Assembly: GCF_017301615.1 (NCBI RefSeq)
Contig: NZ_CP059066.1
Location: 868,001-932,000 of the forward strand
Source of the DNA: Koleobacter methoxysyntrophicus
Lineage (GTDB): Bacteria > Bacillota > Thermosediminibacteria > Koleobacterales > Koleobacteraceae
Direction: 5' to 3'
DNA: 64,000 nt
This document shows positions 27,399 to 36,311 of this stretch, in pieces; within the stretch, counting starts at the first letter, position 1; every line of letters begins with the position of its first letter. Made by a program: the position numbers and the translations under genes. Below the pieces are notes generated by a model. The model worked only from the letters and a program-made list of their open reading frames with translations, did not search any database and was not told the DNA's origin.

Positions 27399-27690
27399 CT
27401 ATAAAAGCAGAGCTGAAGCATGAAAAATGCTTAGAATCCTTTCTCTTTCGCAATTTTGTGCTGAAACTAGCGCGAAAAGTTTTTACTCTTCTATTCCTTC
27501 AAGCCTTGATAATTCTATGTTTCAAAATTCATGCTTCACTTCTGCTATAAAAGCAGAGCTGAAGCACGAAAATGTTAAAATCCCTTTAGCTTTCACGATT
27601 TCATACAGAAAATTCATACAGAAAATAGTGCGAAAAGTTTTTATATTACTCTTCCTACAGAATATATTCCAGCGTGTCTATCGGAATATA
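27399..27690. repeat. Degenerate tandem repeat of about 146 bp, two copies
   Basis: A 22-bp block beginning CTATAAAAGCAGAGCTGAAG is identical at 27399-27420 and 27545-27566. Downstream in each copy come similar stretches, including GCGAAAAGTTTTTA at about 27471 and 27631. The end of copy 1 (27530-27544) is also a near inverted match to its start, and AAGCAT/ATGCTT near 27416-27432 can form a hairpin. No gene is supported in 27310-27744. It could be a decayed mobile element or a duplicated non-coding segment. Confidence 0.65.
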
Positions 27691-27744
27691 GCCCAGCTGC
27701 TCTATACAAAACCTTTTCTTCAATTCTTTCTTTTTATAGCCGTC

Positions 27745-28119
27745 CTATTCTCTGGAAATTCTTGCAAAGCTGGTTGGGGTTTCCCACAGGGTAATGCTCT
27801 TGAGTCGATATCTCTTCGTATCTAGATGGGGTGAAAGCACATCCCACATCCAGGTTATCATGTTTTCGCATGTAGTATTGAACCCTAAAACTTCGTTGAG
27901 ATAATGGTGGTCAAGCTTTTTAATCACCTTTTCTGTCACCAGCTGTTTTAAATCACCAAAATCGATAACCATTCCCTCTTTGTCCGGGGTACCTCTGACG
28001 GTAACTTCCAGTTTATAGGTATGACCATGCAGCCTTTCGCACTTGCCCTTATATTCTGTCAGATTGTGGGCACTGTCAAAGGTAAATATCTTTGTTACTT
28101 CTATCAATGGCTCTTTCAA
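27745..28119 (-). CDS. queD: 6-carboxytetrahydropterin synthase (QueD family)
   Basis: A 124-residue member of the PTPS/QueD family. HNLTEYKGKCERLHGHTYKLEV supplies the catalytic Cys and zinc-binding His pair at residues 19-40, with VIDFGDLKQLV following. It makes the second intermediate of queuosine and 7-deazaguanine synthesis. The start is a TTG at 28119 behind AAGGAGG. No other queuosine genes lie in the window. Confidence 0.88.
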   Translation of the reverse strand: MKEPLIEVTKIFTFDSAHNLTEYKGKCERLHGHTYKLEVTVRGTPDKEGMVIDFGDLKQLVTEKVIKKLDHHYLNEVLGFNTTCENMITWMWDVLSPHLDTKRYRLKSITLWETPTSFARISRE

Positions 28120-28172
28120 AAAAAAAACCTCCTTAACCCTTTATCCCTGTATGCCTGCCATCAAGGGGCATT

Positions 28173-28730
28173 TTAATTATATTTGTTCATGGCAGCATCG
28201 ATTCCTTCCACGATAATGGTTTCAACGGCATTTGCTGCTTTCTCCAGGGTCTTTGCAATAACCTCCTGCTCTTCTAGCGTGAATTCCCCGAGGACGTATT
28301 CAGCGGCATCAATTCCATGAGGGCATTCACCGATACCTATCCTTATTCTGGGAAATTCCTCTGTTTCAAGCTGGTATATTATCGATTTCATCCCGTTGTG
28401 TGTTCCCGCCCCGCCCTTAGGCTTTATCCTTATCCTTCCTACTTCCAGGTCCATATCATCATATATTACTATCAGGTTCTGAAGGGATATCCGGTTTCCA
28501 TCGAGGGCGTCTTTTACGCTGTTCCCGCTCAAATTCATATATGTCTGGGGTTTCATAAGCAGAACCTTTTCACCGCCTATCATGCCTTCACCTACTAGCG
28601 CTTTATATTTTGCTCTATTTATTTTTATCCTGTGTTTTTGGGCTAAATAGTCCACGGCAAGAAATCCTGTATTATGGCGGGTAAATTCATATCTGGGTCC
28701 GGGGTTGCCCAGCCCTGCGATAATATACAA
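28173..28730 (-). CDS. pth: Peptidyl-tRNA hydrolase
   Basis: A 185-residue Pth. GLGNPGPRYEFTRHNTGF holds the catalytic His and Asn, and MKPQTYMNLSG and GAGTHNGMKSI are the substrate-binding segments. It releases tRNA from stalled peptidyl-tRNA. The probable start is TTG at 28730 with GGGGTG upstream. It follows the L25 gene as in Bacillus, where it is spoVC next to ctc. Confidence 0.96.
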   Translation of the reverse strand: MYIIAGLGNPGPRYEFTRHNTGFLAVDYLAQKHRIKINRAKYKALVGEGMIGGEKVLLMKPQTYMNLSGNSVKDALDGNRISLQNLIVIYDDMDLEVGRIRIKPKGGAGTHNGMKSIIYQLETEEFPRIRIGIGECPHGIDAAEYVLGEFTLEEQEVIAKTLEKAANAVETIIVEGIDAAMNKYN

Positions 28731-28752
28731 TACATATCACCCCTTACGATAC

Positions 28753-28784
28753 CAAAAAGCGCAACCTGTAAAATAGGTTACGCT
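28753..28784 (-). terminator. Terminator between the L25 gene and pth
   Basis: On the minus strand AGCGTAACCT pairs with AGGTTGCGCT (one mismatch) and is followed by TTTTTGG. It ends the rplY transcript just ahead of pth. Confidence 0.75.
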
Positions 28785-28801
28785 CACCGCTTATTCTTTT
28801 T

Positions 28802-29440
28802 CTATTCTTCCTCTTCTTCCTTCTTTCCAGCTTCCTTAACCAGTTCAGGCTCTTCCTCTTCCTCAGCTTCGGCTTCTGCCTCCGTTTCAATCCTGGGTGC
28901 AACGATCAAAGCAATAATCTCTTCTGGTTCATTCACGATTTCAATTCCTTCCGGCACATTAATATCTTTAACAGTAATACCTTCCCCGACATTCAGGTTA
29001 GAAATATCTACTTCAATTACTTCAGGGATCTCCGTCGGTAATGCTTCAATAGTAATCTCCCGCAGTTGATGCTGTAAAACGCCGCCTTCTTTTATCCCTA
29101 CAGGGTCTCCTTTTAAAACCAGTGGAACGGTGACCTCGATCTTATCCTTCAGTGAAATCTTAAAAAAGTCCACATGGAGAATTTCATCTTTTATAACATC
29201 CTTCTGGACCTCTCTCAAAATGACTGTATTTGTTTCACCGTTTACATTGAGATCTATCAGAACATTGTGGCCGTAATTTTTCAGTATCCTGCTTAGTTTT
29301 CTTCTATCTACCATTATCTGCCTGTTTTCTATATCTTTGCCGTAAAGTACTCCGGGCACCATCCCCTGATTCCTTATTCTGCGGGCATAACCTTTACCTA
29401 AACCCTCTCTTAAATCAGCCGCTAATTGGACTTGTTCCAT
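28802..29440 (-). CDS. rplY: 50S ribosomal protein L25, general stress (Ctc) type
   Basis: A 212-residue L25 of the long CTC form. The N-terminal L25 domain includes GLGKGYARRIRNQGMVPGVLYG, and a TL5-like C-terminal domain ends in an acidic tail very rich in Glu (from about residue 195). It binds 5S rRNA. The position between prs and pth is the conserved Bacillota arrangement. Confidence 0.94.
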   Translation of the reverse strand: MEQVQLAADLREGLGKGYARRIRNQGMVPGVLYGKDIENRQIMVDRRKLSRILKNYGHNVLIDLNVNGETNTVILREVQKDVIKDEILHVDFFKISLKDKIEVTVPLVLKGDPVGIKEGGVLQHQLREITIEALPTEIPEVIEVDISNLNVGEGITVKDINVPEGIEIVNEPEEIIALIVAPRIETEAEAEAEEEEEPELVKEAGKKEEEEE

Positions 29441-29523
29441 CAGCCTTCTCTCCTTTCCCTAGCAAGTTTACTTTATATAGATAGTCGTTTTGGCGCTTAG
29501 ACCGGGACTGACCAGCCAACTTT

Positions 29524-29552
29524 ATTATACCAGCCATTTATCCTGAAGACAA
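29524..29552 (-). promoter_or_regulatory. SigA-type promoter of rplY
   Basis: Minus-strand TTGTCT (29547-29552), 17 bp, TATAAT (29524-29529). The predicted leader is about 80 nt. Confidence 0.65.
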
Positions 29553-29630
29553 GCCTTAAGGTTTTCCGGCGAAAATTTTTACAATCTTAAATTATTATAA
29601 CCTTATTACATATATTTATCAAACTCAATT

Positions 29631-29740
29631 GAACTTCCCACGACTAAAGTCGCAGGATTCCTGTTTCATCGACCTCGCAACCTACTATCTCTACAGGCGT
29701 AACTTAACATATTTTTGCTTTTGCGTCCTTACTCATGATT
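29631..29740 (-). mobile_element. Relic of a tnpB (IS200/IS605-type) 3' end
   Basis: On the minus strand a frame reads VTPVEIVGCEVDETGILRL and stops (TAG at 29644-29646), a tail typical of TnpB proteins. It is followed by the small hairpin CGACTAAAGTCG and CCCACG seen at the ends of IS605-type elements. Upstream the frame is broken by TAA after about 20 codons. Only about 110 bp remain; no tnpA and no left end are seen. The rest of 29441-29768 holds the rplY promoter and nothing else. Confidence 0.6.
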
Positions 29741-29768
29741 ATAATTACGAGTGTACAAACGCTATACA

Positions 29769-30713
29769 TCAATCAAACAGCTCACTTACCGACTTATTCA
29801 TATTAATCCTTTTAATGGCTTCAGCAAAGAGGGGAGCAACGGAAAGGACCTTTATCTTGTCCATTTTACAGTCGTCCCTCAGGGGTATAGTGTTGGTAAC
29901 TATAATCTCTTTTATGGGGGCTTCCTTTAACCTCTTGATTGCCGGACCTGACAAAACAGGGTGTGTACAGCAGGCATATATCTCCTTTGCCCCTTTCTTC
30001 ATAAGGGCTTTTGCCCCAAGGGAAATGGTTCCTCCGGTATCAATAAGGTCATCAGTCATTATTACCCTCTTGCCTTCAACATCTCCAATAATATTCATTA
30101 TCTCTGCGACATTGGGTTCCGGTCTGCGTTTATCAATAATTGCCAGAGGGCAGTTCAGCCTGTTGGCCAGTTCCCGCGCCCTAGCCACTCCTCCCATATC
30201 AGGGGATACTACAACTAAATCCTCTATATTTTTTTTCTGGAAGTACTCGGCCAGAATAGGAACCCCCTGTAACTGGTCTACAGGGAAATTGAAATACCCC
30301 TGGATCTGGCCTGCATGGAGGTCCATAGTCAGCACCCTGTGAGCACCTGCTGCCGTTATAAGGTCTGCAACCAGTTTTGCCGATATGGGGTCCCGGGCCC
30401 GAATCTTTCTGTCCTGTCTTGCATAACCGTAATACGGTATAACCGCCGTAACCCTCCACGCCGATGCCCTTTTAAAGGCGTCCAGCATTATTAGAAGTTC
30501 CATCAGATTATCATTTACCGGGTGACAGGTAGACTGGATTACATAAACATGGGTTCCCCTTACACTTTCATTTATCTTTACCTGAATTTCCCCATCACTA
30601 AAACGGTTTACTACAGAATCACCTAAAGGGACACCTAAATGATCCGCTATCTCTTTTGCCAGCCGGGTATTGGAGTTTCCTGTAAAAATCTTCAGCTCGT
30701 TCCCTGCACACAT
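29769..30713 (-). CDS. prs: Ribose-phosphate pyrophosphokinase
   Basis: A 314-residue PRPP synthase. [40 protein letters not shown] and the PRPP signature [14 protein letters not shown] are present in order. It makes PRPP for nucleotides and amino acids and overlaps the glmU stop codon by one base, as in many Firmicutes. Confidence 0.97.
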   Translation of the reverse strand: MCAGNELKIFTGNSNTRLAKEIADHLGVPLGDSVVNRFSDGEIQVKINESVRGTHVYVIQSTCHPVNDNLMELLIMLDAFKRASAWRVTAVIPYYGYARQDRKIRARDPISAKLVADLITAAGAHRVLTMDLHAGQIQGYFNFPVDQLQGVPILAEYFQKKNIEDLVVVSPDMGGVARARELANRLNCPLAIIDKRRPEPNVAEIMNIIGDVEGKRVIMTDDLIDTGGTISLGAKALMKKGAKEIYACCTHPVLSGPAIKRLKEAPIKEIIVTNTIPLRDDCKMDKIKVLSVAPLFAEAIKRINMNKSVSELFD

Positions 30714-32101
30714 TATTTTTCCCCTCCTGATTGTTTCTTCTTTCTATACTGTATAACCCAATCTGGTTTATTTATCTGTCGGTTTCTGGCTACTCCTAGG
30801 GCTTTTTCGGGAACATCCCTGGTTATAGTCGAACCGGCAGCTATATATGCATCATCCCCGATGTTTACGGGGGAAATAAGGTTAGAATTACAGCCGATAA
30901 AGGCATTGTCCCCTATTTGTGTTAAATGTTTTTTGAAACCGTCATAATTGACTATAATAACCCCTGCCCCTAAATTGGCTTTTTTCCCTATTTGAGCATC
31001 TCCAACATATGACAGATGGGGAATCTTTGCGCCATCATCTATCCTGGATTTCTTCACCTCTACAAAATCGCCGATTTTAACCCCTTTACCTATTACCGAT
31101 TCGGGCCTTATATATGCAAAAGGCCCTATTACCGAATCATCATCTATCTGACTATTTTTTATAACGGAATATTCGACAGTTACCCGATTTCCGATCCTCG
31201 AGCGGCAGATCCTCGAGTTGGGACCTATAGTGCAATCCTCCCCTATTACAGACCCTTTCTCAATAAAACAACCGGGATAGATGACCGTATCCCTCCCAAT
31301 GACTACCCCCGAATCTATGTATGTGTTCTGAGGGTCTATTATAGTTACCCCTTCCAGCATAAGGGTATCGAGGATCTTCTTATTCATCACCTTATTGGCT
31401 TCTGCCAGTTCCTTTTTATTGTTAATGCCCATTAGCTCCGATGGGTTAGCGCCCTTAAGGGCACCTATGGTAAAGCCCTTTGCCCTGAGTATTTCAATGA
31501 CATCTGTAAGGTAATATTCCCCCTGTTTGTTATCCCTGTTCAGGTCATCGAGGGCTTTAAACAGCAAGCGGCTCTTAAAAACATATATACCTGAGTTAAT
31601 TTCCCTGATTTCCTTTTCTGCAGGAGTTGCATCCTTTTCTTCCACTATCCGTTCAACATTGCCTTCAACCCCGCGTATTATCCTGCCGTATCCTGCAGGA
31701 TCAGCCATATACGCCGTCAGCACTACCCCTGCATAATCCCTTTCATGCTGCAGGTCTATCAGGGCCTTTATGGTTGCCGGGGTTATCATCGGTGTATCAC
31801 CATACAATATTAACACGGAACCATCATAATCCCTCAGGGCCTCCCTTGCCTGCATAACGGCATGGCCCGTACCCAGCTGTTGTTCCTGTTTTACAAATTG
31901 AATACCTTCCCCCACCTTACCCATAACTTCTTCTGCTTTATGGCCTACTACCATTAGTAACCTTTCGATACCTGCCATTTTTACACAATCTATAACAAAC
32001 TGAACCATAGGCTTACCGCAAATCTCATGAAGGACTTTGGGATATTTCGATTTCATCCGCGTTCCTTCCCCTGCTGCGAGGATAATAGCAGCGGTTCCCA
32101 T
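30713..32101 (-). CDS. glmU: Bifunctional UDP-GlcNAc pyrophosphorylase / GlcN-1-P acetyltransferase
   Basis: A 462-residue GlmU. The N-terminal uridyltransferase domain has [18 protein letters not shown] and the C-terminal left-handed beta-helix is shown by hexapeptide repeats from about residue 255 ([35 protein letters not shown]). It makes UDP-GlcNAc for peptidoglycan. The glmU-prs pair is conserved with Bacillus gcaD-prs. Confidence 0.97.
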   Translation of the reverse strand: MGTAAIILAAGEGTRMKSKYPKVLHEICGKPMVQFVIDCVKMAGIERLLMVVGHKAEEVMGKVGEGIQFVKQEQQLGTGHAVMQAREALRDYDGSVLILYGDTPMITPATIKALIDLQHERDYAGVVLTAYMADPAGYGRIIRGVEGNVERIVEEKDATPAEKEIREINSGIYVFKSRLLFKALDDLNRDNKQGEYYLTDVIEILRAKGFTIGALKGANPSELMGINNKKELAEANKVMNKKILDTLMLEGVTIIDPQNTYIDSGVVIGRDTVIYPGCFIEKGSVIGEDCTIGPNSRICRSRIGNRVTVEYSVIKNSQIDDDSVIGPFAYIRPESVIGKGVKIGDFVEVKKSRIDDGAKIPHLSYVGDAQIGKKANLGAGVIIVNYDGFKKHLTQIGDNAFIGCNSNLISPVNIGDDAYIAAGSTITRDVPEKALGVARNRQINKPDWVIQYRKKKQSGGEK

Positions 32102-32317
32102 TTGGATTAATCCCCCCTAATATATGGATGATTATTAATAATTTACCTTATAACAGCCGTGTTTATGCAAAACCCGGAATTAAGGCCAATCTATTAACTT
32201 CGACAAAAGTATTCCTTTTCCTCTTTATTATAAAAAAATGACTCACCTTTAATTCGTTAATTTTCTCCCGCTTTACCGCCACAAGCATTGAGACCCTTTA
32301 TTCGGCGATCTCCGGTT

Positions 32318-32836
32318 TCATTCAAGATTCACAAAAATATCAAATAGTAATTTTGTTTCTGACTTTGTAAGTGAAAGAGAACTGCTCAGAAAATTAAGGC
32401 TGGCATCGATTCCAATAATTTTTCCCAATATCCTGAATATAGAGATAAAATAGCAAACCTGTTCCCGGTTTTTTTTATAAGCCTCTACGTAATATTCAAG
32501 GGCCTTGTCATACTGGCCCAGCTTCTCATATGTCCTTCCCAACCACTTATAAGATTCACATTTTTTAAATATCCTTATGGCTTCTCCATATTCCTTTTTT
32601 TCTAAAAGCAGTCGGCCTCTTATAATCTTTAGTTCTTTATTACCCGGGAAATAATTTAACCCTTCTTTAATAACCTCCAAAGCCTCATCTATTTCTCCAC
32701 ACTCTTTCAAACACCCTGCCATACAGCATATCATATTCCTCAAAACCTCTTTTTTTAGCCCATCTCCCCAATCTTTCCTATTCTCAATCCTATGCAGCCA
32801 CCAGCTCAAAAAAGCCGCACCCTTTTCTGTGCTCAT
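32318..32836 (-). CDS. Small tetratricopeptide-repeat protein
   Basis: A 172-residue, helical protein with at least three TPR-like units, such as EIDEALEVIKEGLNYFPGNK, EYGEAIRIFKKCESYKWL and QYDKALEYYVEAYKKN. No signal peptide or enzyme motif is visible. A GTG at 32869 would add eleven residues; the ATG at 32836, with AAGGGA about nine bases upstream, is preferred. It is probably a protein-interaction scaffold; the partner is unknown. Confidence 0.7.
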   Translation of the reverse strand: MSTEKGAAFLSWWLHRIENRKDWGDGLKKEVLRNMICCMAGCLKECGEIDEALEVIKEGLNYFPGNKELKIIRGRLLLEKKEYGEAIRIFKKCESYKWLGRTYEKLGQYDKALEYYVEAYKKNREQVCYFISIFRILGKIIGIDASLNFLSSSLSLTKSETKLLFDIFVNLE

Positions 32837-32901
32837 AACATGAATCTTCCCTTCTGCCTTTCTCCCCACTACATACTATGGGCCGTTATCATTCAAGGAC
32901 A

Positions 32902-32924
32902 CAAAAAAACAGCTCTACAGCTGT
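32902..32924 (-). terminator. Terminator after ilvA
   Basis: Minus-strand ACAGCT (32919-32924) pairs with AGCTGT (32909-32914) around GTAG, followed by seven T. It ends the ilvA transcript ahead of the TPR gene. Confidence 0.75.
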
Positions 32925-33023
32925 CCATTCTGATTTTGGGGAAGTTAATAATTAATTATTATTCTGTTGCTGCGGATCTTCTAGTGTAGCGGCTTTTTTG
33001 TTTTTAAGGAGTTGTATCTGACT

Positions 33024-34247
33024 CTATATATCTTTAATCTTGATCCTGTAACCCTGCTTCTTCAAAAGCTGGATAAGCTGTGATGCATGTTCGGAATCTC
33101 TGGTCTCTAATTCTAATTCAACTTCAGCCTGGCCGATGGCCACATCCTGCCTCGCTCTGTTGTGAAAGACTGAAATCACATTTGCCTTAACAGAGGCCAC
33201 GGTCTTAAGGAGGCTGTTTAATGTCCCGGGCTGGTCGGGTATCACCGTAGCCAGGCGGATATATCTCCCTGATTCAATGAGGCCCTTTTCTATTATTCGT
33301 GATATCATATTCACATCTATGTTTCCCCCGCTGAGAAGGACGACAATATTGCTGTTCTTTACATCAATCTTATTATACATCAGGGCAGCTACTCCAACGG
33401 CCCCCGCCCCTTCAACCACCAGTTTTGACCTTTCCAGAAGGTTTAGAATGGCATGGGCTATTTCCTCATCCTTCACCGTTACAATATCATCTACATATTT
33501 CTGAATAACAGAAAAAGTCAGTTTGCCGATCTTCTTTACAGCAATGCCATCGGCTATGGTCCTTACGGATGCGAGTTCAGTAATCCGATTATTGGAACGG
33601 GATACAAAGGCCGATGCGGCCCCTTCTGCCTGTACCCCTATCACCTTTATGTCGGGTTTGAGGGCCTTTGCCGCAACAGCAATCCCTGAAATGAGCCCTC
33701 CTCCGCCAACCGGAACTATTATATACTGGGTTTCGGGGATTTCCTCCAGTATCTCCAGGGCTATGGTCCCCTGACCGGCAATCACATCGGGGTCATCAAA
33801 GGCATGGACAAAGGTCGCCCCCGTCTGGCTTTGAATCTCCAGGGCCTTTTTGTACGCATCATCATAACTCTGACCCCAGAGGATAACGGAAGCACCGTAA
33901 CCCTTTGTAGCCGTAACCTTCGTAACCGGTGCTCCTTCAGGCATAACGATGGTTGACAAAATCCCGGCACTAGTTGCCGCAAGGGCAACCCCCTGGGCAT
34001 GGTTGCCGGCAGATGCTGCAATCACCCCTTTAGCCTTTTCATCCCCTGTAAGGCTCATAATCTTGTTGAAGGCACCCCGAATTTTAAATGCCCCCGTTTT
34101 CTGTAAGTTTTCAGCCTTCAAAAATACCCTGTTCCCGGTCATCTCGCTTAATGTTCTGGATTCATCTATAGTGGTCTTCTTTGCAGTACCCTTCAATCGC
34201 TCATAAGCCCTTTTTATATCCCCCAGCGTAATGGCGCTGCTCTCCAT
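33024..34247 (-). CDS. ilvA: Threonine ammonia-lyase with ACT domain
   Basis: A 407-residue fold-type II PLP enzyme. The PLP lysine is in LQKTGAFKIRGA, and ASAGNHAQGVA and the phosphate loop VGGGGLISG follow. A single C-terminal ACT domain starts near residue 330 (LATVIPDQPGTLNSLLK). This one-ACT form matches catabolic or biodegradative-type enzymes (TdcB/IlvA of Clostridia). It converts threonine to 2-oxobutyrate. It is 15 bp after purR on the same strand. Confidence 0.9.
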   Translation of the reverse strand: MESSAITLGDIKRAYERLKGTAKKTTIDESRTLSEMTGNRVFLKAENLQKTGAFKIRGAFNKIMSLTGDEKAKGVIAASAGNHAQGVALAATSAGILSTIVMPEGAPVTKVTATKGYGASVILWGQSYDDAYKKALEIQSQTGATFVHAFDDPDVIAGQGTIALEILEEIPETQYIIVPVGGGGLISGIAVAAKALKPDIKVIGVQAEGAASAFVSRSNNRITELASVRTIADGIAVKKIGKLTFSVIQKYVDDIVTVKDEEIAHAILNLLERSKLVVEGAGAVGVAALMYNKIDVKNSNIVVLLSGGNIDVNMISRIIEKGLIESGRYIRLATVIPDQPGTLNSLLKTVASVKANVISVFHNRARQDVAIGQAEVELELETRDSEHASQLIQLLKKQGYRIKIKDI

Positions 34248-34261
34248 TCCCTTTTCCCCCT

Positions 34262-35074
34262 TTAAAGATTTTGATTTGGAACGATATCCACCGTACCCGT
34301 ATTAATATCCACCGAATTCAAAATTAGAAGGGGGAGGTAATCCTTTACCAGTTTCTCTAACGGTTCTCTGGTTGCTACCAGCACCCCTATCCCGACCACA
34401 TCGGCGCCGAACTCCCCCATTAAATTCAATATACCTTTTGCAGTGCCCCCTGCCTTCATAAAATCGTCGATTATCAAAACCCTTGCCCCTCCACGAATTG
34501 CCCTTCTAGCCAGAGACATGGTCTGAATCCTTCCTGTGGAACCGGAAACATAATTTATGCTTACTGCCGAGCCTTCGGTAACCCTGCTGTCCCTCCTTAT
34601 TATTACCAGCGGAACATTCATTGCTCTGGCAGTCATCATCGCCAGAGGGATGCCTTTAGTTTCTACAGTAATAACATAATCGGGCTTTTTGTCGGCAAAT
34701 TTGGTTGCGAATATTTCCCCTATATTAAAAGCTGTAGATGGCGAAAATATTATATCGGTCATATAAATAAATCCTCCAGGGATGACACGCCCGGGATCTC
34801 TCAGTTTCTGTGAAATATCCCGGAGGGTTCTACTTATTTTGCCGTTTTCCCAACACGCCCTGTACCGCACTCCTCCTCCGGCTCCGGGGATAGTTTCAAT
34901 AATCCCCAGTTTGAAACTGTCAAGGGTTTGTTTTATGGTTAAAATATCCTCACTTAATGTTGACTTAGCTGCCATAAACAGTTCCGAAAAATAATCCAGA
35001 TTGAAAATCACATTAGGGTGTTCTACCAGGATCTTCGTAATAGCGGCAATTCTCTCGCTCCTCTTTACCTTCAA
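34262..35074 (-). CDS. purR: Pur operon repressor PurR
   Basis: A 270-residue PurR of the Bacillus type. The N-terminal winged helix covers about residues 1-75, and the phosphoribosyltransferase-like domain carries the PRPP loop VLIIDDFMKAGGTAKG near residue 200. It represses purine genes and is relieved by PRPP. Paired PurBox-like sites overlap its own promoter (35115-35158), so it probably autoregulates. In Bacillus it sits between ispE and glmU, as here apart from inserted genes. Confidence 0.95.
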   Translation of the reverse strand: MKVKRSERIAAITKILVEHPNVIFNLDYFSELFMAAKSTLSEDILTIKQTLDSFKLGIIETIPGAGGGVRYRACWENGKISRTLRDISQKLRDPGRVIPGGFIYMTDIIFSPSTAFNIGEIFATKFADKKPDYVITVETKGIPLAMMTARAMNVPLVIIRRDSRVTEGSAVSINYVSGSTGRIQTMSLARRAIRGGARVLIIDDFMKAGGTAKGILNLMGEFGADVVGIGVLVATREPLEKLVKDYLPLLILNSVDINTGTVDIVPNQNL

Positions 35075-35114
35075 TACAATTTCCCCCTATAGAAGTATTC
35101 TCAGATTGAACCTG

Positions 35115-35158
35115 AATTTCCGAATAATTTATACTATGTTAATTTTATTATTCGTATT
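35115..35158. promoter_or_regulatory. Inverted pair of PurBox-like sites
   Basis: AATTTCCGAATAATTT (35115-35130) fits the PurBox pattern AWWWCCGAACWWT at all but one key base. An inverted CGAATAA-type site (TTATTATTCGTATT, 35146-35158 region) faces it, with the CGAA cores 30 bp apart. The second site touches the predicted -10 of purR. Confidence 0.65.
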
Positions 35159-35184
35159 CTACATTTATTCCTAAAGTCCTTCAA
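35156..35184 (-). promoter_or_regulatory. SigA-type promoter of purR
   Basis: Minus-strand TTGAAG (35179-35184), 17 bp, TAGAAT (35156-35161). PurBox-like sites lie at and just downstream of the -10. Confidence 0.6.
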
Positions 35185-35210
35185 TAATTCTTTATAATAC
35201 AGATATTTAG

Positions 35211-35316
35211 TGAAATGACTATATACTTTATTCAGAAAACGGCGAGCTCTGTATAGGATTAAATGCAATTCACGTTGCGCTTGTTTAAGCTTTAAAGCCC
35301 GTGATGGCAGAAAATC
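35211..35316 (-). repeat. Dispersed intergenic element, copy C (upstream of purR)
   Basis: Read on the minus strand this roughly 105-bp block aligns along its length with blocks at 42397-42501 and 49313-49414. Shared segments in order: CTGCCATCACGGGCTTTAAA, then CAAGCGC, GTG..TTGCATTTA, CCGT-TCTGA and TATATAGTCA. It is the most diverged of the three. It lies between the terminator of the upstream gene and the purR promoter. No frame is conserved. See findings for the proposed stems. Confidence 0.75.
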
Positions 35317-35342
35317 AAAACCATTTTAGGTTTTTGATGATT

Positions 35343-35395
35343 AAAAAAAACCGGCAGAAATCCTCTCCAATTCATTGGAGGGATGAAAGCCGGTT
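35343..35395 (-). terminator. Terminator after the EamA transporter gene
   Basis: Minus-strand AACCGGC pairs with GCCGGTT, enclosing a second stem CCTCCAAT/ATTGGAGAGG, followed by eight T. A strong long hairpin 25 bp after the gene. Confidence 0.9.
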
Positions 35396-35420
35396 ATCCT
35401 TTTCCTTATTTATTATCCAC

Positions 35421-36296
35421 CTATTGTAAACAATTTTCAGCCCCCATGTCCGCCGACTCCTTTTCCAAAGTTGTAAGCACACAGCGGGCAGTTACAGATA
35501 CTACTACAATAAACCCTCCGACAAGGGACCAGGGCCCCGGCATCTCACCGATTGCCATAAATACCCATATAGGGTTCAGGATCGGTTCCAGGACAGGGAT
35601 TAAAATAGCTTCAAGGGCCGTAACGTGCTTTATAGCCGCCGAATAAAGGATATAGGATAGACCCAGCTGAAATATCCCCAGGAAAATTAAGACTGCCCAG
35701 CTGTTGAGATCGGGTATTGATCCGAACATAAACGGCATGCATATAAGGGCCGTAAGGACGTTTCCAAGAAATACCGACTCCAGAGGGGATTCGTTTTTCT
35801 GCTTACGCATAAAAAGGACCACACAGGCAAAACTAATCCCGCTCAAAATGGCAAGGGCATTCCCCAAAACACCCCCTACAGCAAGGTCATCAAAAAAGAA
35901 AAGGGTCATCCCCGCTATTACAAAGAATATTACAATCCAGTCAAATACCCTGGTTCTCTCATTTAAAAACCACGCCCCGAACAGTGCCACATATATCGGA
36001 GCGGTATACTGCAGCAAAATGGCATTTGCCGCGGTAGTCAATTTGTTGGCTGCCACATACAGTATTACGGTAGCTGCATAGGCAACAGCCCCACCTGTTT
36101 GGGGAAAGGACCAGGTTATTTTCGGCCGGCGGAGAACCATAAAAATGAGTACAGATGCAATAGCGCTCCTCATCCCTGCAATAGCAAGGGGGTTCCACGA
36201 TACAAGTTTGATAAAAAGCCCTCCGAAGCTCCATAGAACGGCGGCTGTTATAAGGAAAATTACTGCTTTATTGCGTTCGCTCAATATAGTATTCAT
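35421..36296 (-). CDS. EamA/DMT-family transporter
   Basis: A 291-residue ten-helix drug/metabolite transporter with two EamA repeats. The first contains WSFGGLFIKLVSWNPLAIAGMRS, the second ALEAILIPVLEPILNPIWVF near residue 225. These proteins export or import amino acids, nucleosides or other small metabolites. The substrate is not readable. It forms a same-strand run with the NTP-transferase gene 15 bp upstream. Confidence 0.88.
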   Translation of the reverse strand: MNTILSERNKAVIFLITAAVLWSFGGLFIKLVSWNPLAIAGMRSAIASVLIFMVLRRPKITWSFPQTGGAVAYAATVILYVAANKLTTAANAILLQYTAPIYVALFGAWFLNERTRVFDWIVIFFVIAGMTLFFFDDLAVGGVLGNALAILSGISFACVVLFMRKQKNESPLESVFLGNVLTALICMPFMFGSIPDLNSWAVLIFLGIFQLGLSYILYSAAIKHVTALEAILIPVLEPILNPIWVFMAIGEMPGPWSLVGGFIVVVSVTARCVLTTLEKESADMGAENCLQ

Positions 36297-36311
36297 AACC
36301 TCTGCCTCTCA

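Noticed and set aside
32945-33000. Plus-strand hairpin GCTGC/GCGGC followed by T-run
   Set aside because: No plus-strand gene ends before it, and the loop is long; not called a terminator.
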